Assembly (NCBI GenBank): GCA_003956705.1
Contig: QZCP01000024.1
Location: 300,467 to 364,466, forward strand
Source: Brevipalpus yothersi
Lineage: Eukaryota; Arthropoda; Arachnida; Trombidiformes; Tenuipalpidae
Direction of reading: 5' to 3'
Length of the DNA stretch: 64,000 nt
In this document: positions 12,161 through 24,704 of the stretch, piece by piece
Layout of the letters: each line of letters starts with the position of its first letter
Position numbering within the stretch: the stretch's first letter is position 1
The notes under the pieces: generated by a model
The model's input: the letters and a program-made list of their open reading frames with translations, nothing else
Databases searched by the model: none
What the model was told of the DNA's origin: nothing
Position numbers and translations under genes: made by a program

Positions 12161-13809
12161 GATATTTACACCTCATATCAGTGAACACCAGAAAGATAAC
12201 ATTAAACCGAATATACCTACACACAATCACATATCACACCTACACCCGTCAAATCAGTGAATATTGGAACACAAAAAGATGAATAAGCCGATAAATTTTA
12301 TCCAATTAACCATACAATAATCTGTAAGCATCTTTATTGTACCAACAGTGTTCCATCAAAACTAAAGCAAACCATCAAAAGCATTCAGATTCACCTTGTT
12401 GATCAACCAGAGCTTACCAGGCTTGTGTCAGGCTTCTCTTGGCTTGAGGTGGAGCTTGAGACTCGAGCGCGGCAAGTTCTATCAAGCAGAGGAAAAAAGA
12501 TGGATCAATTGTCATCCATCCAAACACTCATCAACATCCTCACATACACACACACACACCACAAGATCAAAAGAAGAGGAGGGAAAAAGTTTGGATGCTG
12601 GAGAAAAAAAGTTTTGCAAAATTATGCATTCATATCGTATCATGATGATATTTAATATTCACACACTCGCAGGGGTGTTGAAGCCGATAAAATGCTCACG
12701 TGCGTGTGTGTTTGAGCGCGTAGAAGAAGTGCGAAAAGAGAGAGAGAAAAGGAGAGAGAGAGACTGAATATTTTCCTCCTCCTCCTCCTCCACCTCCTCC
12801 TCCTTCTCAACTTCCTCTTCCTTACTTTCTTCTCTTTTGATAAAATAGACTTTTATTCGAGCTCGAATCTGTACATTTGAAATTGGGGTTGAAAAATTTT
12901 TCTCCCTCCATCATATCGATAGAATTGACCACTAAAACAATACACTATTTTCTTTTTTTACAGCAAAGCAATGGATGCTAATACCATTTTCGCTCGGATA
13001 AGCTATTCCTTCAATCATGTGAGCTAGAACTGTGTGATATTAGTTCATTCGTTCGAAATTATCATGAAAATTACCAGTTTGATTATGCTCAGGATCAGAT
13101 GTTTTATTGTTATGACTGACAGGGTGAGGTGTCTCGATACATGTTCGGCGATTCCAGATGACAACGCGCTCAATTTTGTATTGTGTTGAATCTTAGTATT
13201 CAAGTTCATTCCTTTCAAGGCATGGATACACTGGAAATTTTGTTTCTAGAAAAGTTCTTCTATGCTGAACGAACTTATTATTAGATGGTCCTAAACAGTT
13301 ACGGTTGCATGTTGGTGTTCGATATAGCGGTGAGGAAGGTTCTTTCACGGTCAATGACAGTTTCCCGAAGTATTCCCGGTCTGGATCGAGAAAATTCAGT
13401 GGCTATAAACAAGCTGAAGCCATGGAAAGTGTGTATGTGAGAGAGATACACACTCGAAGGATAATGAAGCAATTTTACAGTCAAAAGTTAGCCATGAAAG
13501 AAGATCGCTTGACGTGAGTAAAGAGAGAAGCCTGTTCCAAGGAAGGTATTCTCTCATGGCCAATTTTTGAAGCACTTAATTTGTACACACACACACACAT
13601 GTACATGTACATGTATATATAAGTGAGAGAGTCTGACTATGGTCAGCTCATCGATCATGTACACTTCCTTACATCGTTGTCGTCATATGGACTAAGGTAC
13701 CCTTGAGTTGATCTCACTATCGAACATGATCTTTTCGATGCTATCGTCGATCATTGACAGAAAAAGGTACAAGAGAGAAGAGAAATAGTTTTCCATTTTT
13801 GAAAACGAT
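12161..13809. other. Divergent intergenic region with microsatellites
   Basis: This lies between the divergently transcribed skywalker and lipase genes. It has a CA run near 12542-12560, a purine run near 12735-12765, CTC/TCC repeats about 12776-12805, another CA run near 13585-13600 and a TATATATAAG stretch near 13612. The short ORFs here (for example 13305-13517) have no recognisable domain and are not called. Confidence 0.6.
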
Positions 13810-15657
13810 GTGATTCCACTATCATTGCATACTTTTCATTGTACACGAACAGTTCTTATCTATCGTTACACGGAAATTATCATGGACTTCGAAAATCTGT
13901 TGCAAGTGTTGAAAGTGTCTGATATTCCATCAAATCCACGTCTTGTGTCCACATCCTATCAACTTCGCAAATTGTTTCCTGAATTGAATAGAATTTGTCC
14001 CAAATTAGATTATCCAGGTGTACCATACAATGGGCTACGATCGTTGGTCAAGATTTTACATAGACTTGTGGCCATTGTGATTGCCAAGGTAGAGGCTCGA
14101 GATGACCTTCAAAAGATAACTGATGTCCTGGAACTGTTCACCAGATTGACGGAAACAATGGTGGCCCAGGCAGTTGTTCAGCTTCGTGAAAATTCGGAAA
14201 AAATTCCGGAAGAACAAAAATTTGATATATTCTTGAAAAATGTTGCTTGTTGGTGGCAATTCGCTAAACACAATCGTTCTCTTTTGACATCATATTTCGG
14301 TGACCACATGTTATTCTATCTGGATCCAACGTTGAGTTCATTCATTGTTGGCTGTACACATTCAATGGCAGCTCTACGAAGTCCTATTGATGCTGTTGGA
14401 TGTGCAATTAATTCATCTTATAGAGGCCATTTAATCAGTGAATATTTGATCAATGGAAGTTTATATTATCCACTTAAAGTGTGGGCACTGCTTGACAATC
14501 CGTTGTTCAACGGAATTTCATCGATGCAAGGAAGCAAATTCAATGTACTAACGAAAACAATCCATGTGCCAAGACAGCAAAAATGGATCATTCCAGCCGA
14601 TGGGCGACCCGTTCAAAATCAGTATCAACAGTCGAAACCTTTGGGTCTACCATTGATGGATGATAAGCCAGTTCGATGTCGCTTGTTGAGATCGAAAATG
14701 TATCCACCAAACGGTAAGCTGATCATACACATTTCTGGTGGTGGGTTTGTGATGTTTAAACCGGAAATAAATGAAGGCTGCTATCTTCAGTATTGGGCTG
14801 GTAATTTGTCAGGAACAACTCTGTTAAGTTTAGATTATACAAAATTGGTTGTTTATCCGAGAGCATTTCAGGAAGCCCTTGACGTTTATCTGTGGGCCAC
14901 AAGTGGCCAGGATGATACCATCGCTGGACTTGGTTTCAAGCCGGAAGAGGTGGTCTTGTGTGGTGATAGTGCTGGCAGTCATTTGGCCTTCACCATATGC
15001 AGAGCCCTGCAAAATATTCGCAAAGAGTGTAAACTACAGGATTCAAGTGGAGATATTTCAAATCCTGGGTCTGATGGTCTTCATGGAGATGCCAATTTTA
15101 TCTATCCATCAGCATTTGTCAGTTTCTACAGCAATATGACAGTCGCTCAAAATCAATGTTCACTTGGATTAACTTGCCTGGAAGCTGCTCTTACACCAAG
15201 TGTTATATTGTCACTGTACGGCTTGATAGCTTCGGGTCTGGTCATGGACGAAGATGAGGAGATCGATGGACTGGCTGCATACTCAAATCCAAATCCGATA
15301 CGTGATAATTGGCGAACATGGTTTAGTCATGGTAAAAATTGGTTCAATTGTGAGCCCGAAGAATTGGTTCGACGATTTGATACTATTCGACGGAATACGA
15401 GCAAAGCATATCTGCGGCCAATGACCGAGGAAGATTTATCACAATTGGCTGATTTGAGGCTTTTTGTGATTTGTGGTGAATTCGATTTCTTTCTCGATGG
15501 ATGTATCAATCTGGCCAAAGCATGGAAAGGACCGGTCAAATTGGACATTGTTGAAAATGTTAATCATGGTTTCTTGAGTTATTCCAAAATATCCAAAGAG
15601 TGTCGTCAAGGTTCTAGATTGGGTCTTAAAAGGCTGAGAGAAGCCCTGAACATTTAG
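13810..15657 (+). CDS. Hsl: Hormone-sensitive-lipase-like alpha/beta hydrolase
   Basis: The gene is a single exon of 615 codons; the ATG at 13882 (MDFENLLQVL) is the more likely start, giving 591 aa. The first 300 residues match the HSL N-terminal domain (MAALRSPIDAVGCAINSSYR and its surroundings). The catalytic half carries GDSAGSH with nucleophile Ser387 (counting from 13810), FDFFLD with Asp559 and NVNHGF with His586. The oxyanion-hole motif reads HISGGGFV, so the usual second His of HxHGGG is Ser. The family hydrolyses di- and triacylglycerols or sterol esters at lipid droplets. The length fits invertebrate HSL, which lacks the mammalian regulatory insert. An AATAAA lies near 15711. Confidence 0.88.
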   Translation: MIPLSLHTFHCTRTVLIYRYTEIIMDFENLLQVLKVSDIPSNPRLVSTSYQLRKLFPELNRICPKLDYPGVPYNGLRSLVKILHRLVAIVIAKVEARDDLQKITDVLELFTRLTETMVAQAVVQLRENSEKIPEEQKFDIFLKNVACWWQFAKHNRSLLTSYFGDHMLFYLDPTLSSFIVGCTHSMAALRSPIDAVGCAINSSYRGHLISEYLINGSLYYPLKVWALLDNPLFNGISSMQGSKFNVLTKTIHVPRQQKWIIPADGRPVQNQYQQSKPLGLPLMDDKPVRCRLLRSKMYPPNGKLIIHISGGGFVMFKPEINEGCYLQYWAGNLSGTTLLSLDYTKLVVYPRAFQEALDVYLWATSGQDDTIAGLGFKPEEVVLCGDSAGSHLAFTICRALQNIRKECKLQDSSGDISNPGSDGLHGDANFIYPSAFVSFYSNMTVAQNQCSLGLTCLEAALTPSVILSLYGLIASGLVMDEDEEIDGLAAYSNPNPIRDNWRTWFSHGKNWFNCEPEELVRRFDTIRRNTSKAYLRPMTEEDLSQLADLRLFVICGEFDFFLDGCINLAKAWKGPVKLDIVENVNHGFLSYSKISKECRQGSRLGLKRLREALNI

Positions 15658-18069
15658 AAAGAGAGAGACGCAGAGAGGTTGGAAAACTGAAAACCTTGGT
15701 TCAATTGGAGAATAAATTTTTCTCACTCACTAAGTCTAAGTGTACATGTTTTATGTGTGTTGTCATTGAGAAAATTTCTCAAAGTCATGAATACAAATCT
15801 ACAATCACCATGATAGCTATCAATGATGGCTTATCAGTGTTAATATATATTTTCAAGTCCATTCAGTCACATCTGATCGAGACTGGTCATCAGACAATTT
15901 TTTTCTTTGCATTGATCATGGAGAAGAGCAAGAGGAGAGGAAATAACATGTTTTTTCAATAAGTGAATTGTCAACTGATGTTAATGGTGATGATAATTTT
16001 TATATTAAATGATTGAGCGTTCAAATTACTGCCTCAAATTCACATGATTTCCAAAGAAAAACTTTCAAAAAGATTTATTCTTCTATGGTAGTCTGCTGGG
16101 ATAAGGAATAGATCTCAAGTCAATTATAGTCCTCACTTAGAACTCGATTAAGACAGCTCTGCTGGCTCAGCGGCTCTGACGAAGGCAAAAAGTGTGGGTT
16201 GAAGAGCCTCGATCGATTCAGTTCTTCAACCGGATGGGCGAAAGAATATCTTTTGCTCAGAAAATTGGATAAAGTGGATTACAATCGATCAGATTACTCG
16301 TAAGAAGGTGAACAAAATGTTCCCTTGCATTCTCGATGAAGAAAATCACGAGAAGCTGGCTGAGAATCAGTGAGAAAGAAAAAAAGAGATTTGACCTGGC
16401 AGACAGTTAATTGTTGGAGATACACTGTGTATTCAGATTCAATTAGAAGTATTACTTTTCGAATTATTCTCTATCAGAGCAAACTATCATCATCTTAAAG
16501 CTCACCACTAAAAATTTTTTAGAAGGAAATTTAGACAAAATCAACAAACTTGGAAGAGTGCTGAAGAGCTGATTGCCTTCGACAATAGTTTTTCTTACAA
16601 ACAAGTTATGAGTTCGAATCTATCAAAACTATGGAGTACTTGAGCATGACTATGAATTGAATTTCATTTTTCCGGATGAAAAGTTTCCCATGGGTTTCCG
16701 CTACACACTATCTTAGTTTTGATTCAAATAAATGACCAGAAATAACCATTCTCGATATCAACATAGCTCAAAAATTCCATACTGTTATACTCATCGTTCA
16801 CTATTGTTTTATTTTCGGAAAAACGATCAATATTCAGATTTTAGCATCTATTCTTCAATAGGAGAAAACCTTCTAATAGGTTTTACAACAGCGAGATTAA
16901 CTCAACTTAACATAGGAATGATTCTGATTCTAGACTGACCTCATATCAACCTATCCGATGCAAGAGCGTGATGACCGCCTACTAAATGTTGAAACGATGA
17001 ACCATGACCTAGATTAGATATGAATAAAGAACGATTTCTGTGTGGTAAAGAAAAACATAGGAATTTTTGGGTAAGCATGATGGCTGTACAAAAAACTTCT
17101 TAAACGTTAGCCATTTCTGATCATAGAAATCACGTCTTAAACAGAAAGCAAACGTGAATTCAAGTTGAGATGATGAGCCTCTCTTCTCATTCGATCACTA
17201 TAGAGAATTTAGATTCATTTTTTTTATTCTTCTGTAATGACTAATAACTAATTTCCCAAGCTCATGAAAATGAATAAATTTTTCAATTGCGTTGATTATA
17301 CTGATGGTTCATGAGGTAATGTTTTCTTCAAACGGCTATAAAAACAGAACCGGGGAGAATTTTTCTGTTCAATTTTCGGAATATGGCCTAAATTTACTGT
17401 TTATTTGTGCTAAAAGCAATACAAATGATCATCTTCTCTGGTGAATCCTCCACTAAGGCGATTTTCCCTTCGAAAATCTTCGTATTCATCATTAACGTCA
17501 ACCACATTAGCAGCCTGTACTTACAACTTGTAGTAGCGTCTGCGATGGGCTCCTTTAGCATGATCCTTTTGAACATTTTTATCCAACATCTCACAATGAT
17601 TGATCCACCCATATTCATTCAAACGTGACTAGAACCCTATTAGGACCAGAAAAAGTTCGATGGTCAGTTCGAAAAGCAAACTTTATCCATCTTCGTAGAT
17701 AGGATACATCCTACAGCGCTTTAGCAATCAGCGTCATCTGATGCAATGTTTTCCTCGAGATTGTTGAGATTCACTTCTCTTCATCTTACATGTACTGGGA
17801 ACATGTGCGGGAAAAGTGTTTCCAAATGTTGGTTCTTGTGTCCTCATCATCTAAATTTTATAATTACATTCATCCATGGCTCATATACAGTGTTGTAGAT
17901 GCTTCAATTTTATTCCACAAATTATGGAAAATTATCCATGGACATCTCGAGAATTAATTTCATGTTGAATGTTGACAACCAATTGAATCGCAATTTTTTT
18001 TCCTTGTATAAGCTACGAAGCCTTCACCACGTGTTTGGCGTTTGTATTTGTTATCAAATTTAATTTGTT
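15658..18069. other. Intergenic, no gene recognised
   Basis: AT-rich sequence with short, domainless ORFs (for example 16732-16938 and the overlapping pair 17394-17628). A perfect 9-bp inverted repeat (16197-16205 with 16223-16231) sits behind a tRNA A-box-like stretch near 16163. Nothing else could be assigned. Confidence 0.55.
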
Positions 18070-19476
18070 ATGATGTCCAAAAAAGATGATATTGGTAGTA
18101 AATATTATGACAAAGATTTACCCAATATTACACCTCTACAACAGATGGTATCATCTTGTACTGGAGCCATCATCACTTCTTTAGTTGGTAAGAATTACTC
18201 AGGACCTTGATATTTTGTTGCCGGTTATGAAGCTCATGTTTTCTGTTGTTTCCTATCCTCAGTTACACCATTAGATGTGGTCAAAATTCGAATACAAGCC
18301 CGAGAGAAAGCATTTGTTAAGAATAAATGTTTTCTATACTGCAATGGTTTGATGGTGAGTAGTTAACTACATTCATTATGTTTACTATACATTGTATAGA
18401 TTCTTCAAACAAACCTTATTCCTCGTTTTTATGATGTTAGGAGCATCTATGTTACTGCAATGGGAATGGAAACGGAATTGATGCCTCAAGATCGAGTGAA
18501 TTTTATTCCTCGAAATGGTATAAACGGCCAACTCACTTCAAAGGAACTCTGGTTAGTCTTCACTTGAATTTTTATAACGCCACTTGGTCTGACTTTTAAT
18601 CAATACTGAATACTAAGAGTATTTCCTCTAATTAAGGATGGCATTGTCCAAATAGCTCGAAACGAAGGAGTTACTAGCCTTTGGAGTGGACTTCCTCCTA
18701 CTTTGTAAGTTTCTTTGATCAAATCTATCGGATTTTAGAGAGCTAATCTCAACACTCCCTTACTCCACAGAGTCATGGCCATTCCTGGGACAGTTATATA
18801 CTTCACGGTGTACGATCAACTTAGATATCGTATCAATTCCCGGTTAAATAGAACTAGTCAGCCTCTCTGGGTTCCGATGGTCTCAGGAGCAGCCGCACGT
18901 ATTTTCTCTGCAGTTACAATCAGTCCATTGGAACTCGTTCGAACAAAGATGCAGTCACAGAAGCTGAGTTATCTCGAGATCCACCAAGCTGTAAGTTCTC
19001 TTGTAAAACAAGAAGGTATTTTCGCCTTGTATAGAGGTTTAGTGCCCACAATTCTCCGAGATGTTCCTTTCTCTGCTGTCTATTGGGCTGGTTATGAGCT
19101 AATGAAGCGTAGGATGAATGCATCTCTTGAGCCAACGTTCTTCCAAAGTTTCGTTTCGGGTGCAGTCGCTGGGTCATTTGCTGCCATTATTACCTTGCCA
19201 TTTGATGTTGTAAAGACACACAGACAGATTGAAATCGGGGAGACGCTTTTCGCTTCAAAAGACTCTTCGACCAATCAAACAAAGTCGAAGTCTACAGCGA
19301 ACATCATTAAAAATCTCTACCAACAGAGAGGGCTCAGAAGCCTTTTCGCTGGTCTTTCACCTCGCCTTATTAAGGTAGCTCCAGCATGTGCCATCATGAT
19401 TAGCACATACGAATGTGGTAAATCTTTTTTCAGACGCTACAATGTAAATAAGAGACTTGAATCTGTTCAAAATTAG
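18070..19476 (+). CDS. SLC25A39/40: Mitochondrial carrier of the SLC25A39/40 type
   Basis: Exons 18070-18187, 18263-18354, 18441-18551, 18637-18704 and 18771-19476 join in matching phases and give 364 aa. The first carrier repeat has VTPLDVVKIRIQAR, the second ISPLELVRTKMQSQ and the third LPFDVVKTHRQ, the P-x-D/E-x-x-K/R signature of inner-membrane carriers. SGLPPTLVMAIPGTVIYF and the long Cys-containing loop after repeat 1 (LYCNGLM and LCYCNGNG) point to the SLC25A39/40 branch, which imports glutathione into mitochondria. Introns are 52-86 nt. The acceptor at 18769-18770 joins the main exon just before VMAIPG, so the in-frame ATG at 18775 is internal and not the start. Confidence 0.92.
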
Positions 19477-19612
19477 CCTTCTAGTTTTATATCCATCTGT
19501 GTATAGCTTATTAGAAGTTTTTTGATTGTAAATACAAAATCTATTGCAATGCTTCTGAAAAACTTCTTGGATATGATGGAGGACAGAACTTCTTTCTAGA
19601 CTAATATCGGAT

Positions 19613-20753
19613 TCAATAGTGGACATCAATCTTTAACTCAGGGTCTGATTTAACAGCTCTACAGCCGTTTTCGATGAGATGAGACATCAGGTTATGCTCA
19701 TCACTGAAGCCTTTTTTGCAAAATTTGCATCTGGCGTAGCTCTTTAATCCTTCCATTTTTGTACCGACGAAGACTAATTTGTAGATAGACCAAATTTCAT
19801 CCAGAAATACGAGGAACCATTTGAGGATGTGAACATGGCTCTCAGAAATGCTGTCGTTCAGGTTCCAGTTGATAACATCGTCCAAGAGGGGATTCTTTCC
19901 CAAGTCTCGCACAATGTACCCACTTTCCTTGGAGGCCTGTTTGATTTCATTCAGATCATCATCCTGATTGAATTGACTAATCTTTAAATCTGACGTGTTT
20001 CTGGCGTTCTCATATGAGAAATCATTTTGAAATTCTGATTAACACAAGAAATTTACCAATACCAAAAGGAGAGAAATTTTTCAAATAGACGCTGCTCTAG
20101 CTCGACTGGATTTGTGCAAAGAACGGGGCTTTTTGAATGCAGAACGCTTATCAGCCAACTCGTCTCACAAATATACGTAGCTATTATGGGACATACCTCT
20201 TAATCGCTCCTTATCATGTTTGATTTTTGATGCGCACTATGAGGAGGTTTCTCTAACAATTTGTATAGAGTAGGGCTCAAACTTTGAGTCCCCAATAGTA
20301 AATTACTCGCAGACATAACTACTCTTTGGGTTTCTCACTCTCAATGATTTGGATCAGGTAATAGCAACGATCGAAAAATCTTTCACTCAATTCGAGCGAG
20401 TACATTCATCTCACATTTTATACACTAGCATGAATTTCATCACGAATAGTTTCAATTGCCAAGAACTTCACTACGAGTCGAAGGTCTCTAAGGAGAATAG
20501 ATAAAGCTAAATGAGGGGAAAGAACAGCGATTACACTTTTATCAGATATGGATGCAATTGGTAATGAGCTTGGTAAATTCTTTTCACTCGATTGCTGCAC
20601 TACAGGCCAACTGTCGCACTGAGAGGAGATCCATTTATTATTCAACACAAGAGATTCGTTTATCATGATTAGAGATCCATGAAGAGTTTGAGTAGAAGGA
20701 TTTGGTTGCGTGGATTTTTCATCACAAAATATGAGACTTGATTTTTCAATCAA
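19613..20753 (-). CDS. Unrecognised multi-exon coding region with one zinc-finger-like motif
   Basis: The minus strand has protein-like frames that do not join cleanly by eye. The 3' exon (about 20043 to the stop at 19613) encodes an acidic, then hydrophobic stretch (HILKWFLVFLDEIW) and CKFCKKGF-x9-H-x5-C, a C2H2/C2HC-like finger. Upstream pieces around 20080-20190 (for example SPVLCTNPVELEQRLFEKF) and 20418-20753 (LALSILLRDLRLVVKFLAIE) also read like protein. There are no ATG starts in the longest frames, so exon borders are unsettled. It could be a fast-evolving gene or a decaying one. The 3' end lies 137 nt from that of the convergent mitochondrial carrier. No function is assigned. Confidence 0.4.
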
Positions 20754-20862
20754 AAGGCCGCAATAATAAAGGAAAATAGTATCGAAAAATCGTAAAAAAG
20801 AAATGATTTAATGTGTTCATCATTGCTTGGAGATATTTTGATCAGTATAAAACTATAATGGA

Positions 20863-23387
20863 CTACAATTCATCTCTCTTGACATCAGCTGCCTCTGGTT
20901 TCTCTTCCTCTTCATCGATTTCCTGTAAAATTGAGAGTAAAAGATATTAGTGGAAAAGGGAAAATTCAAAGATGAGAGCGAAGCGAAACAAGGGAAACGA
21001 ACAGCTTCCCAGACAACAAATATTGAGGAGAAAAATAAACAAGAAAAATGAGCCATGGGGAAAAAGCTCAAAAGCTAGCGTATAGCACAAAGATTCAGCT
21101 TCAAGTCAGACCTCATCTTTGGGACTTGCACCCAGTTTACCACCAGTCTCAATGAACTGTGACAAAGCCTCTAAATTCCTTTCCCCATTGTAGTCCACCA
21201 CCTTAACCATAGAGAAAGAAGAAAGAGAAAAATTAGTAAAATATACCTCTTCTGGAGCGGCACGGCCGTAATCTCCATCTGTTTCGATGAATTTGGTGAG
21301 CCCATCCAATGTTCGCTCTCCATTGTATTCAACAACCTAAGTAGTTTTTGGGCCAAATGAGATTTAATAGTTTGTACGAAAATGGTTTCCAAAATTTGAT
21401 ATTAAAGGCTGGAGAGAGAGAAGTTATTAGAAGCATTTGTGAAATATTACCTCGTTTGTTCCCTTTTTGAAGAGCTTAATGGTTGGGAAACTGTTAATCT
21501 TTGTGTGCTCCAGCTCATTGGCAGTGGAGTCCATCTTAGCGATCACAACGGTGGGATGATCCTTATATTTCTCTCCAAGAGCATCATAAATAGGCACTAA
21601 TTGCTTGCAGTGACCACACCATGGGGCATCTGAAGGAAAAGAGCGTGTTAGAATTGATAGGGTTTTTTAAAGAATGAAACTTACAGAATTCAACCAAAAC
21701 ATCCTTCTCTTTGTCGAAAACAACTTCATCGAAGTTCTTGCCGACAAGAACCTTGACAGGATTTTTGTTCCAGTCTTCTGGGATGTCTTGAGACAAAAGA
21801 TGTTTCTGAAAGTAAGAAATATTGAGAAGTTAGGCATCGTTGATAATCAAACAAAGAGAATTTCAGTTCAACAAACCTTAATTTTTCCATCAATAACACC
21901 TTGAACAAAGTTGCGAACAGACTCTTCAGTGATATCGCTTGTCTCAGGTCGATATTTAACCATATCCTCTTCTAGCTTGATGAGTCTCATGCCAGGTGCA
22001 TCTTCAATCTTGAGTCCGAAGAAGTCCATGATTCGTTCATGATCTTCGATGTCTGTGTTGATTGTGACAAAGAGAACTTTGTTTCGGAACTCTTTGGCTA
22101 CTTTGCGGAATCCGTCAACAACTGATTCGTAATCGGATGATTTTTTACTTATAAATAGAAGATTATGGAATTTGATTTCGCCACCGAATATCTTTTGAGC
22201 GGTCTATATTTTCAGGAGAAAACACATGTTTAAATAGTGAGAATAGAAGCTTGGCAAGATATTAATTACCTCATGACTGAAGTCGACAACAAGAGGAAGA
22301 CTATTTGATGCAATATGCTTCTTAACGTTATCGATGGTGATATCTTCAACCAGATCATTGCGTCCTTCATCAAATTTCTTAAATAAGAGAACAGCAGCGT
22401 CTTTTGAGACATCAAACTCTTTGAAGACAGCATCATTAGAAGAAATTCCGAATGGATAATCATCCATGATTGCTGCGACTTCCAGGTAAGCTTTGGCTGG
22501 AGCACTTTCGAGATCTTTGAAAAGACCAACAATGACAACTTCTTCAGAATTTTTGAACTTATCAGCATCCTCAACGTTCTCCAATGTGACTGCAGGAGGA
22601 CCGGTCTTTTTCTTCAACCATTTCAGGATGTCATCAGCAATTCGTCCACCGTTATATTCTGACATGACACCATTACGGAAGAATTTGATGGTGGGATAGC
22701 CTCGTACTTCATGCTTTTCGGCTAGATCAGTCTCCTCGGTAGCATCTACCTTGGCCAAGACAATATTTGACTTATCTTCCGAGAGCTTGGTAGCAGCTTT
22801 GGCATACTCAGGAGCTAAGGCTTTACAATGTCCACACCATGGAGCATCTGATAGAAAGAAATCAAATGGTAAATTAAACTTTCAATAACCAGACACATGA
22901 TGAGAAGGAAGAGGTAGTAAAGGAAGAAGGAAATGGCGGCGACAACTGTGAGGCTCAGCGATGATCATGATCCATTAATCTAGGTAGCGTGGAGAGTTGT
23001 CGTCATCATAGAGCGCAATTAGTGAGATAGATTAGATGATATTGATGAGAGAGTATAAAAATGACAATATGTAATTATATACAAAAAATAGAGTGATGAC
23101 ATGTGATAATCAACTAGAGAATGTCTAGACCGGACAATATCTTTAACACGGCACCACAATATCAAGCGACCGGTAAGGAAGCGAGTGTGCAATCAAGTTG
23201 GCAATATGAAAGTATGTAGAGATGTATACTCACAAAATTCTACTAGTACGAATTGATTTTCCTTGATGACATCTTCAAAATTATCTTTATTAAGTACCCA
23301 TACGTTTTCTTCCTTCTTAACATCACCACCATAGGCTTTTTGATAAGAGCAAACTATGGCAAACAAAATGATCACACTACACTTCAT
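20863..23387 (-). CDS. Pdi: Protein disulfide isomerase (PDI/P4HB type)
   Basis: Exons on the minus strand: 23387-23234, 22847-22270, 22203-21877, 21805-21685, 21629-21451, 21336-21247, 21201-21112 and 20922-20863; all phases fit. A signal peptide (MKCSVIILFAIVCSY) is followed by thioredoxin domain a with YAPWCGHCK, domains b and b', and domain a' with a second YAPWCGHCK. The acidic tail ends in RDEL, an ER-retention signal of the KDEL class. The enzyme forms and shuffles disulfides in the ER lumen and is the beta subunit of prolyl 4-hydroxylase. The sixth and seventh exons are homologous 90-nt copies of one segment of a'. With one of them the protein is 502 aa, close to the family size; with both it is 532 aa. 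Confidence 0.95.
21112..21336 (-). repeat. Tandem homologous 90-nt exons in the PDI a' domain
   Basis: Exon A (21336-21247) starts VVEYNGERTLDGLTKFIET and exon B (21201-21112) starts VVDYNGERNLEALSQFIET. Both are 90 nt, both begin and end in phase 0, and a 45-nt intron holding a TACTAAT branch-site-like motif separates them. They encode the last strand and helix of the same thioredoxin fold. Mutually exclusive use is an inference. Confidence 0.85.
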
Positions 23388-24704
23388 ATTGATAAATATA
23401 TATGTATTTATATATGTGTATATGTGTGTGTGTATATGATGTCGAAAACTTGTTAACACACACAATAATAAAAATTGATTGAAGGACAACCTAAACAAAT
23501 CACTATTGTGTGTTGTGTTGTCACAGTGAAAAATTGTATTCAATCAGTGATTTATCGGTGGGCAGTAAAGATGACAGTGAAAATGATCACTTTTTTTACA
23601 AAAAAGATGGTTATAAGTGTGAGTGTTACTATTACTTCTTCTTCTCTATCTCTCTCTCTTTCACTAGTATGATGTGTAATACACTTGCACCAGGCTAACG
23701 TGGCAGAAAGCTTTTTTTCCCTTCTTCTTTCCTCTTTCCTTTTTGACTCTCTCTTCTCTTTCTCTTCTCTCTCTCGAGGGAGAAGATGCTCCATCTTCCT
23801 CTTTCCTCTTGTTAGCCTTTCTGCGCGCAGAAAAGAGAGAAAAGAGAGAGAGAGAAAGATGTGGACCACAGCCTCATCTTTATCAACTATCTACTACCGT
23901 CAGCTATTCTGACGACTCAGCCATGTTTCAAAACTATTCTGTATCATGAATCCGGCAACGTGCTTGTTTCCAATTGGTGAGAGAACCATTCTTGGAATAA
24001 CTGGTTCCTCCTTTTCTTTTAACCCCCAGTCCCAGGATATGGATCATCAACGGTCTCTCTCTCTCTCTCTCTCTCTTGCCTGCTTGAATGAATGGAAGGT
24101 GTAGGAGTTTGGAGGGGCGAGGAGGCGATAGAAAAGCATAATTAAAATTTTCAATTTCCGTGAATGTTGATAATCGGTGGCAATTAGGGGGAGAATAATG
24201 AATAACTCGAGCTATGAATCGAATGACTTTTCCGATAAGTTCTGGTCAATCATGAACTTTACTCTTTCTGAGCTTCAAACTTGTCATACATTGTCAATGA
24301 CCGAAAGAATCCAATCGTTTTTCTATCCCAGGGAGAATGCGAAAAGAATTTACTCAATTTTTTTTGAAATTTTTCACATGAATTTCTTCCTTTCTAGGGT
24401 AGTTTATTATGAATATAGAATTTTAATTGTAAAGAATTCAATGCCAATTAAAATTGCTAGGCTAGAACTTCTAAAAATTTTACTGTTCTCTGTACTCTTG
24501 CAAACCTAATCTCCATTTTCAATTGCATTCGGTTGACGAGAATATTCCATCTGTTTGGTTGGAAGCGAATAGACTCGAGTTTCTAACAATATACACAGCT
24601 GTATTGAATTCTTGATGGGGTAATACATGTGATTGTACATATTATGGAAAAAAGTTTCTACTTGTAATCGCAAAAGCTGCTAAATTTTTGTTCCACAATT
24701 TTCG
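23388..24704. other. Intergenic with simple repeats
   Basis: The region upstream of PDI has GT/TA-rich sequence (23395-23440), long C/T and G/A tracts (23640-23860) and a TC microsatellite at 24054-24077. The ORF at 24177-24509 has no recognisable domain. Confidence 0.6.
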
